Shown: positions 53,208 to 62,220, numbered from the stretch's first letter. The stretch is 64,000 nt of DNA from Carnobacterium viridans (GCF_900102725.1 NZ_FNJW01000008.1:2392501-2456500), one strand, 5' to 3'. Program-made: numbers and translations. Notes: a model not told the origin generated them from the letters alone.

Positions 53208-55559
53208 TTGGTAGAAACAACTGAAGAGTATCGCACAAGAATCAATCAACTACAATCAAGTATATTATCAGAACCGTACATGAAAAAAATGCGCCCGGAT
53301 ATAGCAGAAGGAATTGGTAAAACAGGAAATAGACAAGCGGATTTAGAAGTTAAAATAGAAAAACGACAACTAGCGATTGAGGTAGACCAAATACGGTTAC
53401 AAGACGGTTTTTCAGCGGCACAACAAGATGCACGTTCTACTAGTCCAAACGGTGCTGAACTAGCTGTAGCTGCTGGAAAGTACGGCACTTTGGACGCTAG
53501 ATTGAATGCAAAAGAAAAACAATTAGCACAAAAAACTTTTTTTGCGGATACGGTGGCGGTTATGAAGACCATAAACTATCTAAAAGGAGACGTCATTTAT
53601 ACCAAAGGCTATTACGAAGCGAATGATGGTGGGGCAGCCGAATATCATGTAACAGATACCGTATTGATTGATGAAGGAACGTTTTCACACACGCTAGCTG
53701 GTGGGTTGTATGCCGAATTAGTAGCTGTTAAAGAAGTGCACGTCAACCAATTGGGTGCAAAGCCGAACTACTGGGGCGACGACATAGATAACTTTTCGAT
53801 CATTCAAAAAGCCTTTGACAGTAACGTCCCTACTATCCAGTTTCAAGGCAGCGGGTACTATGTACGAGACGCGGGCAAACGGCTAAACACAAAACGAAAA
53901 GTGACGCTTGAAGGAAACGGGGCGACGCTGCTAGCAAGTAACGGGGTATTCCTAGACACGAACGGATCTGCTAAAAAAGTCACAGCTCGAAACTTAAACG
54001 TCGTATCAAACAACACACACGACGGCGATCAAGAAAGAGTGGGCGTAGGGATTGAAATGGCTAACTTAATAGCGGGCGTTCCCGCATGGGGCGCTTGTGT
54101 CGATTTTACCAACATAAGGTCCGAAGGCTTTAGCGTAGGAGTTAGAGGAGATTGTCTTTTTCAAGCAAAAATGGACAACGTCGCTGCACCCTATTGCAAC
54201 ATTTCGTTTGATTTAATTTCGTCACCTATTTTTAGTAATGTGAATACGTTTAATCAATTAACAGCCATGTACGCTAAGTACGGAATCGTGATGGAAGATT
54301 TTCGTAATGCTATCTTTACGAATACGACAATCGAAAATGTGGACTATGGCGTCGTCGTAGATACAGAATCGGAGTTAACGGTTTTTGAAACCAACTGGTT
54401 TGAATACATTCATAACGCGCCCGTTGTATTTGGAAAAGTAGTACGTGAAAGCATGACACTAAAACGATCAAACAAAACAAACACTTCCGTGACTTTTAAA
54501 GGCAATCGCTATTCTCTCAGCGAGTACCAAGAAGGAAAAGAACACTCTGATTTATTTTTCGACAAGTCTACTTCGTTTTCTTCTAGCTATAAAAAGGCGG
54601 ACAAGGCAAACTCAGACTATACAGAATTGATGACTAGCGGCGTTGCTTACAAAAACTTAAGTCCGGATACGCTAGCAGTAACTTATCAAACCGGTGGTGT
54701 CTTGACAAACACAACTAAAGCTACTCCATTCGGTCAAAAAACTGTTTTGACAGCAGCAGGCGTTGATCTTTCAAAACCGTTTTTCGTTCACTGCAATTAC
54801 AAAGATTGGATTCCGTCACACGTGTATTTGTTAAAAGTTAGATTACGAGTAAGCAAGCCTTTGAGTACGATGCTAACCGTGCCTTCCAGCCCTGCTGCTT
54901 TCACGGACATATCAAATTCCACATTAGTTCCAGCGGAAGCTTGGACAAATGTATCCTCTATTGTCAAAATGAAAGAAACGTTTTCTGGAATTGTGTTAGA
55001 CGACGGTGGAAGATTTGGGTTTAGTTTTTATGGTGACCCAAGCGGGACCGCAGATATAGATGTTATTGAACCAATGATTGTTGATTTAACTGTCATTTTC
55101 GGTGCAGGTAATGAACCGGATGTCGGTTTGAACAAGGAGATAGGAAACCACTTAACTTACGTTAATCAATATGTAACTAGCAAAACCGGAAACCAGTCAG
55201 TTGATGTCAGTAATAAAAAGCGGGTGACCGTTTCACTACAAAACGGCTGGACGGGATCTGCTTCCTACAAATATTTAGGAAACGGATTGACCGAAATAAG
55301 CGGATACGAATTGGGTACAGGTGCTATAGCCTCTGCAGGCGTTCTTTTATTTACAATACCTTTAGATTATGCGCCTATCGCATCATCTATACAGATGGCT
55401 TTAGTCACCAATATAGATCCGTTTAACAAAATGATGACCGTCATTGTAAAAAAAGACGGAAAGGTAATGATCCAACCCTTTGTGGGTCATGAGATAGCAG
55501 CAAATTCACCTTTAGCATCCGTTCAGTTTCATTTTGTTATAGCTTCAAATGTATTATAA
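53208..55559 (+). CDS. Tail spike with beta-helix (receptor-binding)
   Basis: 783 residues. Coiled N-terminal attachment part (EVKIEKRQLAIEVDQIRLQD), a link domain (YLKGDVIYTKGYYEANDGGA), then a pectate-lyase-type parallel beta-helix start (GAKPNYWGDDIDNFSIIQKA, VTLEGNGATLLASNG), typical of phage spikes and depolymerases. The C-terminal carbohydrate-type domains end with FTIPLDYAPIASS, a phage fibre tip module. Likely binds or cuts a surface polysaccharide. More GC-rich than neighbours in 53,600-54,600. TTG start, AAGGAG upstream. Confidence 0.85.
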   Translation: MVETTEEYRTRINQLQSSILSEPYMKKMRPDIAEGIGKTGNRQADLEVKIEKRQLAIEVDQIRLQDGFSAAQQDARSTSPNGAELAVAAGKYGTLDARLNAKEKQLAQKTFFADTVAVMKTINYLKGDVIYTKGYYEANDGGAAEYHVTDTVLIDEGTFSHTLAGGLYAELVAVKEVHVNQLGAKPNYWGDDIDNFSIIQKAFDSNVPTIQFQGSGYYVRDAGKRLNTKRKVTLEGNGATLLASNGVFLDTNGSAKKVTARNLNVVSNNTHDGDQERVGVGIEMANLIAGVPAWGACVDFTNIRSEGFSVGVRGDCLFQAKMDNVAAPYCNISFDLISSPIFSNVNTFNQLTAMYAKYGIVMEDFRNAIFTNTTIENVDYGVVVDTESELTVFETNWFEYIHNAPVVFGKVVRESMTLKRSNKTNTSVTFKGNRYSLSEYQEGKEHSDLFFDKSTSFSSSYKKADKANSDYTELMTSGVAYKNLSPDTLAVTYQTGGVLTNTTKATPFGQKTVLTAAGVDLSKPFFVHCNYKDWIPSHVYLLKVRLRVSKPLSTMLTVPSSPAAFTDISNSTLVPAEAWTNVSSIVKMKETFSGIVLDDGGRFGFSFYGDPSGTADIDVIEPMIVDLTVIFGAGNEPDVGLNKEIGNHLTYVNQYVTSKTGNQSVDVSNKKRVTVSLQNGWTGSASYKYLGNGLTEISGYELGTGAIASAGVLLFTIPLDYAPIASSIQMALVTNIDPFNKMMTVIVKKDGKVMIQPFVGHEIAANSPLASVQFHFVIASNVL

Positions 55560-55574
55560 AAGACAGTATTAGAT

Positions 55575-55602
55575 AAAGGTAACCTTAATCGGTTGCCTTT
55601 TT
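55575..55602 (+). terminator. Terminator after the tail spike gene
   Basis: AAAGGTAACC (55575-55584) pairs with GGTTGCCTTT (55591-55600) with one G-U pair and is followed by TT and AT. Lies before the lysis genes. Confidence 0.7.
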
Positions 55603-55629
55603 ATTATGCAAAAGAAAGGTGGTCAGCAA

Positions 55630-55956
55630 TTGGAATGGAGTGTACATGTGTCACAAATAGCAACTCTCATCGGTTCGTTCACAGTAATTGGTAGTGCGTT
55701 GATTTGGGTTTACAAAAAACTAGTATCTGATCCCGATAAAAGAATGGCCGAAAAGATTCAGAGAGAAAATTCGGAGTCGTTAAAAAAGACCGTTGAACCA
55801 TTAACGAAGTCAATCGAGTTGTTGAATCACAATTTAGCTGAAAGCGAAAAAGATAGAATCCAGTTGAATAAGCAGATGGGTAAACACAATGTGATTTTAA
55901 ACAATCACGAAACAAGAATCACGGTCTTAGAAGACTGGAGAAAAGGGGAAATTTAA
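55630..55956 (+). CDS. Membrane protein with coiled coil, lysis cassette
   Basis: About 108 residues: membrane segment (IATLIGSFTVIGSALIWVYK, roughly 8-27) and a long coiled helix. Similar to small hemolysin-XhlA-like or phage membrane proteins before holins; the exact family is uncertain. The TTG at 55,630 is preferred for AAAGGTGG; an ATG at 55,606 has no ribosome binding site. Confidence 0.7.
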   Translation: MEWSVHVSQIATLIGSFTVIGSALIWVYKKLVSDPDKRMAEKIQRENSESLKKTVEPLTKSIELLNHNLAESEKDRIQLNKQMGKHNVILNNHETRITVLEDWRKGEI

Positions 55957-55957
55957 T

Positions 55958-56224
55958 ATGGAAAGTATTTTAACAACATTAATTTTATCAGCAATTGGAG
56001 GAAGCATTGTTGTTTCCGGAATCACAGAAGTTGTGAAGCAAAATAGCAAACTATCAGGCATTTGGGTAATCGTATTTGCTCTCGTGGTAGGCGTGGTTCT
56101 GTTCGGTGCAATTGCTTTGGTATTTGACCTACCACTTGCTGAATCGTTGCTAACTGGATTTTTGACAGGCTGGGCGAGCGTTGGGGCATTTAACTCTTAC
56201 GACCAAACTAAAGGAGGAATTTAA
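55958..56224 (+). CDS. Holin
   Basis: 88 residues, two to three membrane segments (TLILSAIGGSIVVSGITEVV, WVIVFALVVGVVLFGAIALV, LLTGFLTGWASVGAF) and a short polar tail (SYDQTKGGI). Right before the endolysin by 2 bp, so it very likely makes the lysis pore. A118-like by size and layout. Confidence 0.87.
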   Translation: MESILTTLILSAIGGSIVVSGITEVVKQNSKLSGIWVIVFALVVGVVLFGAIALVFDLPLAESLLTGFLTGWASVGAFNSYDQTKGGI

Positions 56225-56226
56225 TC

Positions 56227-57324
56227 ATGGTAGAAATCAAAAAACAACATACAAAAGTAAACTTCACCAATGTAAATATTAAAGTAGAATACATCGTAGA
56301 ACACGATACGGGCGTCCTAGGTCAGACAGCTAAAAATAATGCTGACTATTTTGAAAAGACAAACCGTGGAGCTTCTGCTAATTACTTTGTTGATAAAACA
56401 TCTATTTACGAAGTTGTCCCTCCAGGTAAAAAAGCTTGGCATGTTGGTGACGACCGTGATGATTCTGACGATGGTATCAACAACGGCAATACTATTGGTA
56501 TTGAGTTGTGTGCTGAGAAAGATGGTACTTTCCACCCAAATACATTAGCAAACGCTGCTTGGTTGACTCAGAAACTTATGAAAGATTACAATGTACCAGC
56601 TAAAAAAGTAGTTCGCCATTATGATGCTTCTGGTAAAAATTGCCCGCAAAGAATGAACACTGATGGAAAATGGACATTGTGGTATAAGTACCACAAACAA
56701 TTAACAGGAGCTACATCTGTATCTGTCCCTTTACCTTCAAATAACACTAAGGAATCACAGCATACCGTTAAATCTGGCGATACTCTTTGGGGATTGTCTA
56801 AACAGTATAATGCAACTGTTGCTGACTTGAAGAAATGGAACAACCTTAAATCTGATATTATTGTTGTAGGCACTAAATTAAATTTAGGAAATAACGTTAA
56901 AGTGCCTACTGCAAATCCTACACCTGTTGCAAGTACTCCAAAAGCTACCAAATCTATTCAACAACTTGTCAATGAAACCAAAGCCGGTAAACATGGTAAT
57001 GGAGATGCGCGCAAGAAATCATTAGGTTCCAACTATGATGCAGTAATGAAAGTTATCAACGGTGGCTCAAAACCTGCAGCTAAACCAGTCACTAATAAAA
57101 AACGTGTCTATCTTCCCAAATCAGCTAAAACGTGGAGAGTTTACAAAACTTCAGGACCATATACTACTGGTAAAGAAGTTGGATTCTTAGCACCAGCACA
57201 ATATGGCGGTTTGAATTATGAAATCATTAAAGCATTAGCTACTGATGTTTATGAAATTAAAACAAGTGCATTTGGCAACGTAGCAATCTATGCTGCTAAA
57301 TCTACTGGAGCAACAATTAAATAA
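56227..57324 (+). CDS. Endolysin: amidase with LysM, CW_7-like and SH3-like modules
   Basis: 365 residues. An N-terminal N-acetylmuramoyl-L-alanine amidase (Amidase_2) with zinc His in YIVEHDTG, WHVGD and VVRHYDASGKNCPQ; LysM at about 177-220 (HTVKSGDTLWGLSKQYNATV); a CW_7-like repeat around 245-278 (VNETKAGKHGNGDARKKSLG); and an SH3-like tail from about 290. Three binding modules of different types are unusual. Cuts the stem peptide from MurNAc. AAGGAGG precedes the ATG. Confidence 0.93.
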   Translation: MVEIKKQHTKVNFTNVNIKVEYIVEHDTGVLGQTAKNNADYFEKTNRGASANYFVDKTSIYEVVPPGKKAWHVGDDRDDSDDGINNGNTIGIELCAEKDGTFHPNTLANAAWLTQKLMKDYNVPAKKVVRHYDASGKNCPQRMNTDGKWTLWYKYHKQLTGATSVSVPLPSNNTKESQHTVKSGDTLWGLSKQYNATVADLKKWNNLKSDIIVVGTKLNLGNNVKVPTANPTPVASTPKATKSIQQLVNETKAGKHGNGDARKKSLGSNYDAVMKVINGGSKPAAKPVTNKKRVYLPKSAKTWRVYKTSGPYTTGKEVGFLAPAQYGGLNYEIIKALATDVYEIKTSAFGNVAIYAAKSTGATIK

Positions 57325-57365
57325 ATTCTAAAGTGGTCGAAATCGACCAGTTATGAAAAGTAAGT

Positions 57366-57403
57366 ATAACCCTATCTCTTAATTGAGGTAGGGTTATTTT
57401 TTT
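57366..57403 (+). terminator. Terminator of late genes
   Basis: ATAACCCTA pairs with TAGGGTTAT, partly extended inward, followed by T7. It lies between the endolysin gene and the convergent minus-strand gene. Confidence 0.88.
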
Positions 57404-57405
57404 GC

Positions 57406-57648
57406 TCAAAATTCGTCAAAAAAGTCTTCTACAGATTTTATTTTTTCTAAATACTCATTAATCATTAAGTCAGCAAAATATTGAGCTTCATCGATAGTTC
57501 TGAAAGGATAGGTAGATAAATCTTTTTCGTAACTAATATTTACATATGGCGATTTTATAACGGATATAAAAGCCTCTATCTTTAATCCTTCATGTTTAAA
57601 ACATACTATTCTTAAATCTGGTGGTAAAAATTCTACAAATACCTTCAT
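57406..57648 (-). CDS. Prophage-end gene, unknown (possible moron)
   Basis: 80 residues, beta-rich then acidic helix (MKVFVEFLPPDLRIVCFKHE, TIDEAQYFADLMINEYLEKI). It lies on the opposite strand to the late genes, between endolysin and attachment site, where lysogenic-conversion genes are common. AAAAGGAG precedes the ATG. Family unknown. Confidence 0.65.
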   Translation of the reverse strand: MKVFVEFLPPDLRIVCFKHEGLKIEAFISVIKSPYVNISYEKDLSTYPFRTIDEAQYFADLMINEYLEKIKSVEDFFDEF

Positions 57649-57715
57649 TTAAGATTCTCCTTTTAAATGTGATACTTACAATATACGCAGATTAATTTGA
57701 ATGATTTATTTTTGT

Positions 57716-57785
57716 TATAATTTATTCATCATCCTACTCGTTAAAGTTTAGAACTTACTAGTTACTATAGTAGGTTCTTTTTTTA
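57716..57785 (+). ncRNA. Candidate ~60-nt RNA beside the attachment site
   Basis: A perfect TATAAT (57716-57721) with a weak TTAATT 18 bp upstream would start RNA near 57,728. A strong terminator follows: AGAACTTACTA (57750-57760) with TAGTAGGTTCT (57768-57778) and T6. No reading frame is present. Confidence 0.4.
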
Positions 57786-57830
57786 TCGCTCAATGGATTG
57801 GCAATTAGTATAAGCAATCCTTTTAGCTAT
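57786..57830. other. attP-like junction between prophage copies
   Basis: Joins the prophage right end to its left end. GGATTG (57795-57800) and CAATCC (57815-57820) are inverted around 57,807/57,808, and identity with attL starts at T57806, one base away. That agrees with a serine-integrase crossover at the TA or AG there. Confidence 0.82.
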
Positions 57831-59215
57831 AAATTCCAAACTATGTCTAATTGTTCGCCATTTACAGTGATAGTATCAACAAACGTGTCCATTATTTTTA
57901 TTTTTGCTAATGTATTTTCTTCTTCCCAATTAAAATCATTTAGATTTTTTAAAGACTCTTGTATAACTTTTTCATCCTTTTTATAATCTATTTCATTTAA
58001 AAGTAAGTCTAAGTTAATTTTTTGCACATTTAATTTTTCAATGCGTCCGTTTATTTTTTCAGGTGTTATTGATCCGAATTGAAATAATTCGATTAGTTTT
58101 TCTATTTGATTATCAATGGATTTTATTTCTTTTTTTATCGTTGACCTTTTTTCGATATCACCATTTTTTTCTGGAACAGTCAAATCTTTCAAAGTTAGTT
58201 TTTTTAATCTTTCAATAACTCGATTTTCTAACTGTTCTACGTTATATCTATTATTATCGCATTTTCTATCTTTAATTAGTTTTGGAGAACTCCAATTTTT
58301 AGAGGAACAAGCATATTTAATGTATCGATACTTTTTGCTGCCGGTAACTTGTCTATAGTATTTTGCACCACATTTACCACAATACAACTTACCATTCAAT
58401 AATCCCTTTTGTTCGTGGCCAGAGTAGTTATAAAGTATTCTGCTATCTCTTATTTTTTGAGCAGCATTGAAAGTTTCTTCATCAACAATTGATTCGTGTT
58501 GTCCGTCGTGTATTTCTCCAGCAAAAGTTACTTTACCAATATAGAGCGGGTTAGAGAGTACACCTTTAATTTTAGTTCTTGTAGTTACTTGTTCTGGATA
58601 TTTGTCGTGCAGTTCCATAACTATTTGACGAACACCTTTCTTTTGGAGATATAGACTATATATTTCTTTTACCACCATAGCTTCAAATTCATTTACTATT
58701 AACATATGATCTATATAATCGTATCCAAGTGGCGTAAAATTACCGCCTCCATGATACAAACCCGTTTTCGCTCTCTCTACACGACCCATCGTTAAACGTT
58801 CTGTAATCGTATCTCTTTCGAGTTGTGCGAACACAGATAAAATACCAATCATAGCACGTCCGAAAGAAGAGGTAGTGTCGAACGATTCGCTCATTGAAAC
58901 AAAGTTAACGTTATTTTTTAGAAACACATCTTCAATTAAATAAAGAGTATGCTTTTGAGAACGGGAAAGTCTATCTAATTTATAAACAAGAATAATGTCT
59001 AATTTGTTATTTTTAATATCTTCAATCATACTTTGGAGACCTGGTCTGTCTAGTTTTGCACCACTATGTCCAGGATCTATATATTTTGCTACTAAGTTGT
59101 AATCTTTTGCTAAAGCAAAGTTAGTTAGCCTTTCTTCTTGTGCTTGTAAAGAGTAACCTTCTTTAACTTGCTCAAATGTGGAAACTCTTAAATAGATACC
59201 AGCCCTTAATTTCAT
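57827..59215 (-). CDS. int: Large serine recombinase, copy 2
   Basis: Identical protein to the integrase at 23,638. In copy 2 it borders the attP-like junction rather than radC, so in a true tandem lysogen two integrase genes are present. Confidence 0.95.
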   Translation of the reverse strand: MKLRAGIYLRVSTFEQVKEGYSLQAQEERLTNFALAKDYNLVAKYIDPGHSGAKLDRPGLQSMIEDIKNNKLDIILVYKLDRLSRSQKHTLYLIEDVFLKNNVNFVSMSESFDTTSSFGRAMIGILSVFAQLERDTITERLTMGRVERAKTGLYHGGGNFTPLGYDYIDHMLIVNEFEAMVVKEIYSLYLQKKGVRQIVMELHDKYPEQVTTRTKIKGVLSNPLYIGKVTFAGEIHDGQHESIVDEETFNAAQKIRDSRILYNYSGHEQKGLLNGKLYCGKCGAKYYRQVTGSKKYRYIKYACSSKNWSSPKLIKDRKCDNNRYNVEQLENRVIERLKKLTLKDLTVPEKNGDIEKRSTIKKEIKSIDNQIEKLIELFQFGSITPEKINGRIEKLNVQKINLDLLLNEIDYKKDEKVIQESLKNLNDFNWEEENTLAKIKIMDTFVDTITVNGEQLDIVWNL

Positions 59216-59298
59216 TTATTTTTCCTCCAATATATGATAAAATTAAGCAAAGCAAATAGCACCGTATGACAGCGTGGCATTTTGCATAATATTATGGT

Positions 59299-59343
59299 GA
59301 ACACCACTTTCGCTTTGGTCGGGGAGAGTGGTGTTCTTTTTTT
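59299..59343 (+). terminator. Plus-strand terminator, copy 2
   Basis: Same GAACACCACT/AGTGGTGTTC stem and T7 as at 25,110. Here reads coming from the endolysin side or from the RNA near 57,728 would be antisense to the integrase gene. Confidence 0.65.
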
Positions 59344-59346
59344 ATA

Positions 59347-59979
59347 TTAATGTAAGTTAATTAATTCTGTTTCAGTTCCAAAAGCGCCAGTAGCAACTTC
59401 TAATTGTGTTTTTGTAGAGTTTGCTTGTTCTTCAGAAATATCAAATACAATTTTTCCTTGCATTTCAATATCAGGATTTAAGTTTTCTAAGAAGAAAGAG
59501 TTTGTAATTTGTCCATCGTCTCCTTGATTAGCAGACATAGAACCCGCAGCATCTGCTTCAAAACTTTTATCACCTTCTTTTAATTTGAAGAAAGAACTAT
59601 CAACCATTACAGCTTCGTTTCCGTTATTTTTAACTGTTAAATCCACAATCAAGAAAGTTCCTTTAGCTTCTGTAGGCATGATGCTTGGACCAACTGATTT
59701 GCTAACTTCCAATCCATTAACTGTATATTCCATATCTCCAACGGTCACTACATCGCCAACTTTAAATGTTGGTTCTTCTTTAGCTGGAGTTGATTCAGTT
59801 GTTTCTTTTGTATCAGCAGCAGTCGTGTCAGATGTAGTTTCTTCTCCGCCTAAACCTCCACCAATAGCAGCTACAACAATAACAGCTAAAACCCAGAACC
59901 AAACTTTCTTATAAAAAGGTTTTTTTAATTTACCTTTCACTTCATTACCGTGTTCGTCAAACAATTTCTTCTTCGCCAT
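59347..59979 (-). CDS. Membrane-anchored DUF4352-type protein, copy 2
   Basis: Identical 210-residue product to that at 25,158: membrane anchor, Thr/Glu-rich linker and external beta-sandwich. Confidence 0.8.
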   Translation of the reverse strand: MAKKKLFDEHGNEVKGKLKKPFYKKVWFWVLAVIVVAAIGGGLGGEETTSDTTAADTKETTESTPAKEEPTFKVGDVVTVGDMEYTVNGLEVSKSVGPSIMPTEAKGTFLIVDLTVKNNGNEAVMVDSSFFKLKEGDKSFEADAAGSMSANQGDDGQITNSFFLENLNPDIEMQGKIVFDISEEQANSTKTQLEVATGAFGTETELINLH

Positions 59980-60048
59980 TTTTCATTCCTCCAATGTATA
60001 TGTATTTTTTATTACCCCTGCTGATTGGCAACCGGCAGGGATATTTTT

Positions 60049-60252
60049 TTATTTTTTAAACAAGTCAAATATTGAGAATGTTGTCTTTTTGTAAACTGCA
60101 TTATAAGCAGCTTTCTTAGGATCTTTAATCCATCCAGAACCTTTTTTACCATAGAAAGGAATGACTGATTTTTTAATTGCTCTTTTAGCCCTGCTAGTAG
60201 TTCGAGCTCTAATCAATTTCTTTAAACTTGGTTTACGCATTCCGAACTTCAT
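60049..60252 (-). CDS. Small basic phage protein, copy 2
   Basis: Identical to the 67-residue product at 25,860. Unknown function. Confidence 0.65.
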   Translation of the reverse strand: MKFGMRKPSLKKLIRARTTSRAKRAIKKSVIPFYGKKGSGWIKDPKKAAYNAVYKKTTFSIFDLFKK

Positions 60253-60315
60253 TTGATCGCTCCTTTTTATGTAATGATTTCATTATAACGCATGTACCAA
60301 TTATAATGTTACCTT

Positions 60316-60660
60316 TTATTTAATTTTGCCTTCCCAACCTATACCTAAATTATACTTTTCTAAAACACTCGAATAATTGAATTGTCCTTCACATTCATTT
60401 ATCAAGTATTTAATCATAAACTTAGTTGCTTCGTTTTCCATTTTAGAACGGTATGATTTATTGCTATATAAAGAAGCTAAATCCTTATGATTAAGAACAT
60501 GTCCTAATTCATGAAGGATGACCTCTTTTTGTTTTTCCTCATCTAATAGTTGATTAATGAAAATGATATTTAGAGCAGGATCATAATATCCATTGCTCTC
60601 AATACTTATCAAAACTAACTCAATGTTATTTAGTTCAAGTAAATCAAAGACGCTATCCAT
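60316..60660 (-). CDS. ImmA/IrrE family metallo-endopeptidase, copy 2
   Basis: Identical to the product at 26,127, with HELGH intact. Start chosen as for copy 1. Confidence 0.85.
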   Translation of the reverse strand: MDSVFDLLELNNIELVLISIESNGYYDPALNIIFINQLLDEEKQKEVILHELGHVLNHKDLASLYSNKSYRSKMENEATKFMIKYLINECEGQFNYSSVLEKYNLGIGWEGKIK

Positions 60661-60670
60661 ATATTTTCCC

Positions 60671-60991
60671 TCACTTATCGCTAAATCTTCCTTCAAGATA
60701 AGCACGAATTGACTCTCTATCATTTTCAGTCATAGGTTTTCCGTCAAAACTCATCATGCCGTCTAAAACTTTATCTAAATCAGTAGGCAACGTAACTTTA
60801 GTATCTTTTCCTCGTAGGTAGTCAACTGAAACATCAAAGTAATCAGCCACTTTTTCTATATTCTCTAATTTTGGAGAAGCAGTATCCCATCTTCTAATTT
60901 GTCCATTAGATAAACCTACGTGTCTTTCAACCTCCGCAAAAGTCGTTTTATGACTATCGCACAATATTTTTATTCTGTCTACTATTCCCAT
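60671..60991 (-). CDS. cI-like repressor, copy 2
   Basis: Identical to the product at 26,482. Two repressor genes would raise repressor dose and could change induction threshold in a double lysogen; that is inference. Confidence 0.88.
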   Translation of the reverse strand: MGIVDRIKILCDSHKTTFAEVERHVGLSNGQIRRWDTASPKLENIEKVADYFDVSVDYLRGKDTKVTLPTDLDKVLDGMMSFDGKPMTENDRESIRAYLEGRFSDK

Positions 60992-61027
60992 GGTTATCAC
61001 CTTTCAAAGGCTCACGAAAATAAATAT

Positions 61028-61232
61028 TAACTTTTAAGCTATTTTAGTTTGACAAATAACTTTTAAGCTATTATACTATGTTCATAAGCTAGTTTGTTAG
61101 CTAATAAGTTATCGACATTTTTTTAACACGTTCCCCAACGTTGTTGTTATGGTCGTTTTGCGCTTATTTGCTATGGGTTTATATTAGCATAAAAGCTATT
61201 TACGGTCAATCATTAGCTTACAAATTAGCTTA
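61028..61232. promoter_or_regulatory. Lysis-lysogeny operator region, copy 2
   Basis: Same repeats and facing promoters as at 26,839-27,043 (TTGACA at 61,049, TATACT at 61,072). Confidence 0.75.
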
Positions 61233-61265
61233 TTTTTCTTAATTTATTTTTAGGAGGTTGTAGAG

Positions 61266-61457
61266 ATGCCAGAAACACAAGCTTTGAGAAGTAAGATTTT
61301 AAATCATTTAGAAGAACACACTATTCCGCAAAGACACTTAGCTATGTTGATAGACGAAAATCCTCAATATTTAAGCGAAGTTTTAAACGGAAAAAAAACA
61401 GGTCCAAAAGCAAATGTAATGTTACTGACAATAGTTAAAGTCTTGGGGGTCAAATAA
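61266..61457 (+). CDS. Cro-like small regulator, copy 2
   Basis: Identical to the 63-residue product at 27,077. Confidence 0.75.
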   Translation: MPETQALRSKILNHLEEHTIPQRHLAMLIDENPQYLSEVLNGKKTGPKANVMLLTIVKVLGVK

Positions 61458-61471
61458 GGAGGTTTTGTACC

Positions 61472-61627
61472 GTGGCAACTAAAACAAAAAAGAAAGAAAT
61501 AAATTTTATCATAACGGACTATGACAAAAACGGAAACGTTATTAAGGATTTATCAAAAGTGGTTGTTCCGCTTGAAATGCAGCTAGAACTATTGAAAGAA
61601 TTAAATAATTTGAGGAGAAGGAGATGA
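61472..61627 (+). CDS. Small early phage protein, copy 2
   Basis: Same as 27,283-27,438, 51 residues, GTG start. Confidence 0.6.
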   Translation: MATKTKKKEINFIITDYDKNGNVIKDLSKVVVPLEMQLELLKELNNLRRRR

Positions 61628-61631
61628 TCAC

Positions 61632-61787
61632 ATGTCCCTAGAAACAATCAAAAAGTTAATCTGGTCCTCGAATATGTTCTTCTTTGGGAGCAAGAGGATA
61701 GACAAGAATAGTTTCTACTGGTTTTACGGATTCATCACCGCTTGCTTCATGATGTTAGTTTTGTTGGTTGATGTGTGGGTTATATGA
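61632..61787 (+). CDS. Small single-pass membrane protein, copy 2
   Basis: Same as 27,443-27,598, 51 residues with one C-terminal membrane segment. Confidence 0.6.
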   Translation: MSLETIKKLIWSSNMFFFGSKRIDKNSFYWFYGFITACFMMLVLLVDVWVI

Positions 61788-61799
61788 GAGGAGAAAAAT

Positions 61800-62018
61800 A
61801 TGTATCCAACTAGACGCTTTGTTATAAAAATAGGAGGTTCTTTTGTAACCGAAATAGAAGTGATTGGTTTCACTAGAAAAGGTAATGAATTTATAGGCAC
61901 ATACAAACACAAAGTTAGCCAAAACACAGCTAAAATATTTAAAGCTAACGGTGAATCAACTTATTCTGAAGTTAAAAGTATAGCAGATGGAGTTAACGGC
62001 GTACTAATAGAACTGTAA
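61800..62018 (+). CDS. Early phage protein, unknown, copy 2
   Basis: Identical to the 72-residue product at 27,611. Confidence 0.6.
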   Translation: MYPTRRFVIKIGGSFVTEIEVIGFTRKGNEFIGTYKHKVSQNTAKIFKANGESTYSEVKSIADGVNGVLIEL

Positions 62019-62032
62019 AGGAGGAAAAAATA

Positions 62033-62209
62033 ATGAGTGTAAAACATATTAGTTCAGAAGACGTAGCGATGGTTATTGAAGGAATTTTATATGGTGATGA
62101 TTCAGGATTCGAAAGCGTGTTAGAAAATGGATTCAACGAACTTGAAGCATTTGCAGAAAAGATGAGAGAAGCTAACAAAACATATACAATAGCTACTTTT
62201 GATAATTAG
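62033..62209 (+). CDS. Small acidic early phage protein, copy 2
   Basis: Same as 27,844-28,020, 58 residues. Confidence 0.6.
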   Translation: MSVKHISSEDVAMVIEGILYGDDSGFESVLENGFNELEAFAEKMREANKTYTIATFDN

Positions 62210-62220
62210 GAGGTTCACAA

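Larger units (their letters stand above)
23617..57805. mobile_element. Complete siphovirus-type prophage, copy 1 (34,189 bp)
   Basis: Bounded by attL in radC and by a second identical left end at 57,806. It contains integration, lysogeny, replication, packaging, head, tail and lysis modules in one unit. The tail genes (tape measure, Dit, Tal, G/GT frameshift) indicate a long non-contractile tail. Codon use and short overlapping genes differ from the chromosome to its left. Apart from one frameshifted small membrane gene it looks intact. Confidence 0.93.

Noticed and set aside
57798-57986. Plus-strand 62-codon frame at the attP junction, similar to the RadC tail
   Set aside because: Antisense to the integrase 3' end and without a start signal. 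It only mirrors the tail read in the radC chimera.
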